A DNA stretch of 64,000 nt from Axinella damicornis (taxonomy: Eukaryota > Porifera > Demospongiae > Axinellida > Axinellidae). The stretch's first letter is position 1, and each line of letters starts with the position of its first letter. The DNA lies in contig OZ007512.1 of the NCBI GenBank assembly GCA_963931865.1, positions 12,408,756-12,472,755 of the forward strand, read 5' to 3'. Positions 49,001-58,000 of the stretch are shown piece by piece. Under the pieces are notes generated by a model. That model was not told where the DNA came from. It searched no databases and saw nothing but the letters and a program-made list of their open reading frames with translations. The position numbers and the translations under genes are program-made.

Positions 49001-52000
49001 GATACCTCGCAGTGAGTAATCTGATTGGTGGAATTTGTACAACTATACTCTAATCTCAGACAACCAGGTGTGAAATTCCTTTTGTCTGAACGATTCTGCC
49101 AAGATCCAGTCGAAGTATTCTTTGGACACCAGCGTGCCAAGGGTGGCCGAAATGACAACCCCACAGTGAAACAATTCTGTGATGCAACAGTTTCACTGAG
49201 AGTTCAGAGTTCTGCTGCCTTGGACCCCATTCGTGGAAACTGTCGAAAATGACCTGCTGATAAACTCATTCACATTAGTGAGGCCCCTTTGCCAAAACAA
49301 AGGCGAGGATGCAAGTGATCAGTGTGAAATGTTTCAATTCATAAAATTTGACATACATTATTGTGTACATAATTATTACACTACATTAGTCTGCCAGTTC
49401 ACTCCTTTTCAGACCCTTCCTAAGACTCTTCTTCCTTTTAGTTGTTTCACACACAATAGCCTTGTAGTCTTCCATCCATGCTTAGGATACGCTGAAGCCT
49501 CGAATATTTAGCCACAATTCTACAATACGCTTAAGTAACTCATCACTATCCTGTTCATCGTCAATATCTACAGAAAGTATCAACCAATGAAACTGGACAT
49601 CACTCGCCGGTAACAAACTCTACAATAGCTGACTTTCCTTCAACGGAAGGTGATACTTCTTTTCAGATGATTCATCATTTTTTTTCTCATTGAAAGTTCT
49701 ATTGCCACAAACAGGTAGTACGCTTCATCACTGATGTCAAATAGTCCACCTCTGTTGATTTTCACCGTCCACCCACTCTCGAGTGTATGAAAAGAGACTT
49801 GATGTGGAGCCTTCCATGTGGTCATGGCACTCTACAAACACTGCTGCTTTGTTGCCAGGCTGCTTCAATAATTTTAGTTGCAGCTTCATTGCAACGTAAC
49901 CACAAGCACACTTCAATATGTTGCACTCATCTTTTGTCAACTCCAAGTGCTCAGTGTGCTGTTCAGCCTGTTCCCCTGTATCAAACATCCCCTTGATCAA
50001 ACTTTCAAATATGGACTCATTCATAAGTTCCATAAACAGTGGCTCATTGGTGACATGACTGCATTGGATCTTCCCCAGAAATGCCTTCCAGAGACTTCAA
50101 AGTGTAGTGCCTTGTAGCTCGATATAATGAACCCACATCATTTCTCTGCGTTGTGGCATTGTTGCGCCTTGCTTCAATTCAAGGGGAGATCTCAGCGAAC
50201 TCAAGAGTTCCTGCGAGAGTGTCTGCTTGTTTTGCTCCCTTGCAATAGCGTCCGTCACTTCTCTGGCGCACCTCTTCACTGCTGCAGTCCTTGGCGAGGC
50301 TATCACCAACTCCCTACGGCTCGGTAGGGACGACAATAGCCTTGTTCCCAGGCCCAAGAGAGGGAGGAGAAAAGGGCCTGGTTTCCACTGTTTGCGCATG
50401 CGCTTAATTATCTGTAACCATAACGCATATTCATAGGGGGAGGGTGCAAATGACATCTTCGTAGTCACATGGTCGACGCTATCTATTTTGCTACACTGGT
50501 CCTCCATCCGCGAGATGAGGGGCGACACAGCCACAATTGCACTGCCACCAGCAACAGACTTACCCGACATTCGTTATTCAAAACAAACGGAAGAGTCTGG
50601 TAGCATACTGACTCCACCCGGTCGGTGCGACGGTAGTCACACAAAAACATCCCATCTTTCAATCGCAGGTCACTGTTCTAGCTCAATTCAGGAGCGTCTT
50701 GCCACCTGAGGGCATAGGAGAGCACGATCGAGAGCTGTTGCAACACACGCCACTAGCACTCGCTTTAACATAGCTAGCTAGCTAGCTAGCTGTACGGATC
50801 ACGTTATCTGCTTCGACGTCACGAGTGTACAAACGTAATCGAACGTCCACAGTGCCGGTGGAATTCCACCTCTCTTTAGCGCATGCGCAAACAGTGGAAA
50901 CCAGGCCCTTTTCTCCTCGCCGTCTCGGGCCTGGGAACGAGGCTAGGACGACAAAGCACCATGTATTATTTCTGACGCCATGACACGTTTGCTCTCAAAA
51001 GGGTGGAGCTCATCAGCTGCAACTTAGCGCTTATGCGCTTGCAAAACTGCGCTTGCAGATCCTCACGTGACCGTAACGTGGATAATCGAATTTTTTGGGG
51101 GGGCGTTGCCAATCCATTTTCAGTGCTTAAATAATCTATGAGGCCACGCTGCCGGTGACGCTCCCATTCAGTAGCTTGTGGTGAAACACCATGATAACCC
51201 GCACTAAGTTATCTAGCAACTTGGACTACCATACTAACGACACACGCTGACACGCAAAGCAAGCAATGGCGACTGTTTTCCGATACTGGAAGTGCGTTCA
51301 ACATGCAATTACCTTAATTGTCCATTCTTTTTTTGGCTCGCACTTTTGGTGATCCAGGTGATCTGGGTGATCTGGCAGCCCACAAGCCCTTAATTTGTCC
51401 ATCTGTCCCAGGAGCGGATCCAGGATTTTAGAAAGGGGGGTTCTTTGATATGCAGGGCTGCTGCCGAAGGCAGTGTACAGAGGCGCGGAGCGCTGATCAG
51501 TCCGCGCAAAGTGCGGAAAACTTTTTTCGCCTTTATTTTTCAGTTTTCAGGATGGGCTCGTGGCACCTTCTCCAGATGTAAAAGGATTGCAGGACCCGGG
51601 GCCGCCATGTGGTTCCGTTTCTTGCTCAAATTTCGCTCACGCAACGTAATACGTACATACACATAAACATATGTGTTCGTGGTCTCGTTTCCAAGCCGTT
51701 CGGTTTCAGCCAGGGGTTGCAATGTACCGGCAGCTAGTTAGCTAGTAACTGGGCGGTTGATGTTGCCCTCGATGCTCGTCACCACTGCAAGCAAGCGCTT
51801 GAAATTATAGGTTGAAAGTAAGGTAAGTTCTTTATTAATTCAACTGTAAGAAGGGGGGTTCGACCGAACCCAACGAACTACCCCTGGATCCGTCACTGTG
51901 TCCGTCGTCTGTCTGTTGTCTGTCTGTTATCTGTCTGTGATCTGTCTGTCCAGTGAAAAAATTGAAATTGCGCAATCTACAGGCGTAAACGATTGACCAC

Positions 52001-55000
52001 CATGCAATCCATATAAAAATAAAACCAGTGTCTGTCTACCTGATAGCGACCAAAATGCTTCTGTTCTGTGCAGCTCCAGCTTTGTCTTATTAAACGACGG
52101 TGTAGAGTCTGCCATCTTAATTTTAATACGGTCAGCAACAAAATGTATGGGTGTACACCAGTGTTCTCTTGGTGCATAATGAGATTCATACCACTGAGAA
52201 ACCTTGTGAAGTCTTGCTTAGTCAAGTGGTTGCTAGGGCACATTTTGCTTTAAGACCAGACCACAAAGGGCACATTAGAAGCACAGTGCCTTTTGGTAGA
52301 GGCCTAGCGAGAACACTGGTGTACACCATCTCTGCATGGAACGTGTTCATACCGAATCCATACTAGTGCTGTGCAGTATGGATCCTAGACTGGATGACAC
52401 GCAGGGTAAGAATACACTCTAGTTCTGGTAGTGTGTTTGGCAAACCTGTGATGATGAAGTGTCCCATGAAGGCTTCCTGCCCAGTGGCCATCCCGTAGTA
52501 CTGGATGACGTTGGGGTGGTCCAGTAGACTGAGGAAGTCAACCTGAAATCAGAAGTTCAGATGAGGCACTCTCATGCAATCAATAAGACTCACACGTACA
52601 TTACAAAATATCGTTTAGCTGTATTCACTTTTGTGCATGACAGTATCTCTCAGGAGTGCGGTTGCCCTCGCTAATAATGCAAATGTAAACAAATAAACGA
52701 GGGGCAACCGCACTCCTGAAGCTCATTCCAATTAACGCACATACGTCACCTGAGGACCATGCTCGGCCGATCGAGTCAGCAATGGCGTCCATAGGGAAAA
52801 CAAGAACTTATTGCAGCGCTCGATCGATCACAACTTCGCCAGCACGGTGAGTTTAGGCATGTGAGCGTCAGTGGACCACAGCAATCACACCTGTATGGTC
52901 AGAATCTTTGTGGGGCCTTCTTAAGAGCTGTACTGGCGATGAACTTCGAAGAGAGCGATCGAGCAATGGTGGCCGACGACACTACAAAAGTGCTTGTATC
53001 TCTACAACCAAGGTGTGTTTCAGCACCAAAATTGTACGGTGAAGCCGCGATGCAACCGGTTACAACTCGCTGGTCGCGCAAGCTACACGTTGCTGCTCAT
53101 TCCAATTAACGCATGTCACGTGAGGACCATGTTCAGTCGAACGAGTCAGCAATGGTGTCCGAAGGGAAGACAAGAACTTATTACAACAGAACAGAGGACT
53201 TATCGAGGGGCAACCGCACTCCTGGTAGCCGCGGTTAAACGGTAGCACAAGCTAAGTGTGACAGTTCGTTCCAATTATCACACATGACGTGAGTACCATG
53301 ATAGCTATATACAGGGAAGATCAGAAATTATTTTAGAGTGCTCTCAAGTACCATTCATTAAGTAGCCGCGTTAGTATAATATGTTCTAATTAACGCACAT
53401 GCCGCGTGGCAAACCACGCTCAGTCGATCGCGAGCAATGGCGACCAAAAGGAAGACAAGACATTATTACAGCACTCACAACTTAGCCAGCACGGTGAGTT
53501 TCGGCATGTAAGCGTCAGTGAACGACAGCGATCACAGCCCTGTGGTCAGAATCTTCGTGTGCCTTTCCTATGAACGGTACTGCCATCGGAAGTCGAAGAG
53601 AGTGCTCGAGCAATGGCGGCCGACGGCGAGACAAAAGCGGTCATATCTCCACCACCAAGGTGAGTTTCAGCACCAACTTTTTACGTTCAGGTCAGTACAT
53701 GATAGCGATCACGGCGGTGTAGTCAGAATCTCTGTAGGCCAATCCTAAGTACTCAAACATTATGTTAATTAAATTATTTACGCGGCACAATTTTTCCCCT
53801 ACCAGGAGTGTAATGATGAAATTTATTATATACTTGTGTACTTGTTAATAGTAACCCCTATATATACTAGAGGCAAAAAATTTTCTCCCAAAAATTGAAA
53901 AGGATTTAGTGATGGCCTGTCACATTCGGAATTATTCAACCTCTCAAAAAAGCTAAGAAACAAGAAGAATGCCATTAAGGTTCCGGGGTACTCAAATGTA
54001 ATTAACGTGTGATTAATTATTAAGTGGGCGTGACTTCCTAGTTTTACAACCGACATGGAGCTCGCTCAGGCTCACCCTTCGAAGCAAGGCTCACACACTA
54101 TGAAGTACAAGAGATGTACCATTGGATGCTGGGGAGATCAGCGGTACAAGCGCTAGGGCACACGCACTGCGTGCAGTTATCGTACGACTCAGTTACAAGG
54201 ATTTTTTGACGTCAAATTTTGCGGATAGTAAGGACATTTAGTGCACAAATCGTACTTTATCGAGACCTACCTTGCCGATAGTAGTGACAGAGACCATAGT
54301 GAAAGCCCAGTGAGGTCTACGACGAGAGATAGAAACGACGGAAGTCGAAAGTGGAAGTCACCGACGTCAAACCGTCCCCCTGTCAGCACGTACTACTTCA
54401 CCGAAAGAGCCTACTATCGCTGTCCAGCTGTCTCTGGCACTGCAACAGGTACCTCACTTTCACTCGCGGCAACAGTGCACACCCTACACTGAACGGCAGA
54501 GGCGGCGTTTGACATCGAAAATTAGTGGCCATCAGGAACACGTCTTGGCAAGACAGCAGCTGTCTCGGTTAGGCACATGCGTACAGGAAGTCACGCCCAC
54601 TTAATTACCTAATTAGTTATTGGGTATCCCGTAACCTTAACCAGCCTCAGTCCCATCCCATTGAAAAATGTGGAATTTAGGGATGGGATGCTATTTCGAG
54701 GGGCAACCGCACTCTGGTAGCCGCAGTTAAACGGTAGCACAAGCTAAGTGTGACAGTTCGTTCCAATTATCATACATCACGTGAGTAACATGATAGCTAT
54801 AATTATATAGGGAAGATGAAATTATTTAGAGCGCTCTCAAGTACTTCATAGCCGCGTTGCAACCCTGGTTGCGACTCGCCGTAGCGCAAACTAAGTATTG
54901 TCATTCGTTCCAATTAACGCACATGCCATGTGGCAACTACGCTCAGTCGATCGCGAGCAATGGCGACCAAAAGCAAGACAAGACATTATTACAGCACTCA

Positions 55001-58000
55001 CAACTTCGCCAGCACGGTCAGTTTCGGCATGTGAACGAGAGCGATCACACCTGTGTGGTCAGAATCTTTGTAGGGCCTTTAAGGTTAAGATGTACAAGTT
55101 GGAGGCAGCTGCCAGGTTGTTTACATAAAACAATGAGATAACATTATTCATAGTGGAAGCGGTACATGTAAACTTGTTACAAATTCAATTAACCACAGAC
55201 TAATGAGGCCTTATACTTTGCGTCAAATTTAACGAAGGGAAATTGTTTCTCGCGTGTTTTGACTTGTTGCACGGGTAGCCTGATGTATTTTGCAGGGCGG
55301 CATGAAGAGAAATCACGAAATTTGGGCACGAAACGAAGATTATGCATGCCTAGAGCATGCTCTTCTTGGATGATCCGGTAAGTTTTTGTGCACATAGCTA
55401 AAAATATACACAGATCACCGAATATCTCTTCATCACGACCTAGCAAATACTGCGTAGTAGTGCCAGAGAATTTTTGAGGATTGAGCTCCAGTCTGTCTCT
55501 CAGTAATTTGACGCAAAAAGTGCTTGAGCAGTGAGTCTAATTGCCTAGGTCCAAATACCCTGGGGCATTTTACTTTCCTGTTCCAGGAGTTTCATTTGGT
55601 GTTGTAATGTTGGATGCAACTTGTTTCAGACTAATATCTGTTATAGTTCCTGAGATATAAAGCAGCAAAGTTACCAGCAAAAAAATTAATCGAATAGTAC
55701 ATCGTAACCTTAAGAGGTGTACAGGCAATGAACTTCGAAGAGAAAGATGGCGGCTGACGGCACGACAAAAGCGCTTGTATCTCCACCACCAAGGTGAGTT
55801 TCAGCACCAAAATTGTACGGTTGGGTTAGCTACTTCATGGTAGCGATCACGACAGTGTAGTCAGAAACTTTGTAGGCCCATTCCTATCTCTCAAACGAAT
55901 TATTTATTATTTATTTACGCGGCACAATTTTTCCCCTACCAGGAGTGTAACTTCTTGCACCTATTGTGGTGTGTATAATGAAATTTAATTGCCGAGCACA
56001 TTAGCGCGAGGCTCTGATATGGGGGATCTATTTCTCACTATATACATATGTACGTACGTGCGTACGTGGTACATACGTACGTACCACGCTCAGGAATGTT
56101 GATAGGAATGTTGCGGGTTTCCTGCCAGCCAATTGAGTTTCATCTGCTGCGAGGGCTCGACGGTGCGAGAACTACAACCTTGAGAAACAGATCAGTGGAC
56201 GAGTGTGTGGTGCTCCAGGGCTTGCAGAGCTGGAGCAGCTACATATAGAGTCAAACAGTCGACATCTGTTTATACCGCAACTCCACAATAGTCTCGCGTA
56301 GCCAGAGGCTAGGGTACAAGCGAGCGGGGCCTTCAGGGCTTGCAGAGCTAGATCAGCTACATGTGGAGTCTAACAGTGATTGTAATCGACATGTTTATCT
56401 CAGCTCCACACTCGCAAATTCACACTTAGCTATCATACTCGTAAGCACGTGGCCAGGCTGCGCATGCGGCCACGGCGTGCGAGCGAGGCAATTATGCGGA
56501 TACATATTCCTAGTAATAATATAATAATTACAGCGCTCACAACTTCGCCAGCACAGTGAGTTTCGGCATGTGAGCGTCAGTGAACGACAGTGATCACACC
56601 TGTGTGGTCAGAATCTTTGTAGGACCTTCGTAACAGCTGTACTGGCAACGAACTTCGAAGAGAGCGATCGAGCAATGGTGGCCGACAGCACGACAAATCG
56701 CTTGTATCTCTACCACCAAGGTGAGTTTCAGCACCAAAATTGTGTGCATGGTTGGGTTACTAGTCAGAAACGTTGTAGGCCATTCCTATCTCTCAAACGA
56801 GTTATTTATTATTTAATTAATTAATTATTTGAGGGGCAACCGCACTCCTGGTTGCCGGACCGTTGCACTCCTGGTTGCCGGACCGTTGCACTCCTGGTTG
56901 CGACTCGCCGTAGCGGAAGCTAAGTATCGCAGTTAGTTCCAATTGATGCACATGCTACGTACGCTGCGTCGATCGCTAGCAATGGCGGCCAAAGGGAAGA
57001 CGTAAAGTTATTACACAGTGGCGGATCCAGAAATTTAGAAAGGGGGGTTCAGCAGGTTGGTTGGCACGTGCACAGCGCATGACCGAAGGCGGTACGCAGA
57101 GGTGATGAGTCCACGCGAAGCGAGAAATTTTTTAATGTGTTCTTTTTAGCGATCAGGAAGCGCTCTCGTAGCATCTCTACGCATTCTGGACACATTCCCA
57201 AATGCAAAGAAGATTGACTAAGTAACCAGTAAGTATCAATGTGTGGGGCTGTTAGCTTCCTTCTTCTGCTCATTGGATTACAACCACGTGGAATGCCTAC
57301 CATACTGCATTGCAGTTGCGTTTGAACATAGATTAATATTGGTATATTTTGAATTCATGAACACTGCGTATTGCTGTATTTAAAAACAAAAATATTACAC
57401 TCCTGGTAGGGGAAAAATTGTGCCGCATAACTAAATAATTAATTCATTAAATAATCAAACCTCATAGCTCGCAGGAAAGGCCTACAAAGATTGGTCACTT
57501 CCAGGTTTATGCACGTAGCAACCACGAAAATGGCGCCGTGAGAAAGCTGTCGACCGTGTATCAGCAAGTTTCCACTACCAAGGCATGGCCCATTATTGCA
57601 GGTGTATATATATATACAAGCGTAAAAACATTAAAAATGTATGGAGATGTAGGGATAGCAAAACAGCAAAAAGAAAACAAGCAGGGATGATGGCATAAAA
57701 CAATTCAGTATACAAGTTAACCCCATCTTACCATACATGTAGCCGCTATAATGAGAAATGTATGTAGGGTGTAGTATACTGAACTGTTTTATGCCATCAT
57801 CCTTGCTTGTTTTCTTACTTTTTGCTGTTCTGTTATCCCTACATCTCCATACATTTTTAATATTTTTTACACTTGTTTACCTCATTTTTGTAGCAGTATA
57901 CTTGATAGCATTCACTCCGCACACAGTACACAATTTTGAGTTCAAAGTTCAAAGTTGCTCTACGCATGTGCACATACGAAGAAAATGGCGTCGCACATGA

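Larger units (their letters stand above)
43763..51141 (+). mobile_element. P-element/THAP9-like DNA transposon, 7.4 kb, decayed
   Basis: Inverted ends of about 42 bases: CATAGATTATTTAAGCAC at the left and its complement at the right, 41 of 42 positions alike, running to GGATTGGCAACGCCCC. The 7-bp AGGCCAC flanks both sides (43756-43762 and 51142-51148). Inside are a broken THAP9-type transposase on the plus strand (44150-49252) and a second coding region on the minus strand (49640-50981). P elements usually make 8-bp duplications, so 7 is slightly unusual. It lies in kinase A intron 2 of gene C and makes it about 20 times longer than in gene B. Confidence 0.92.
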
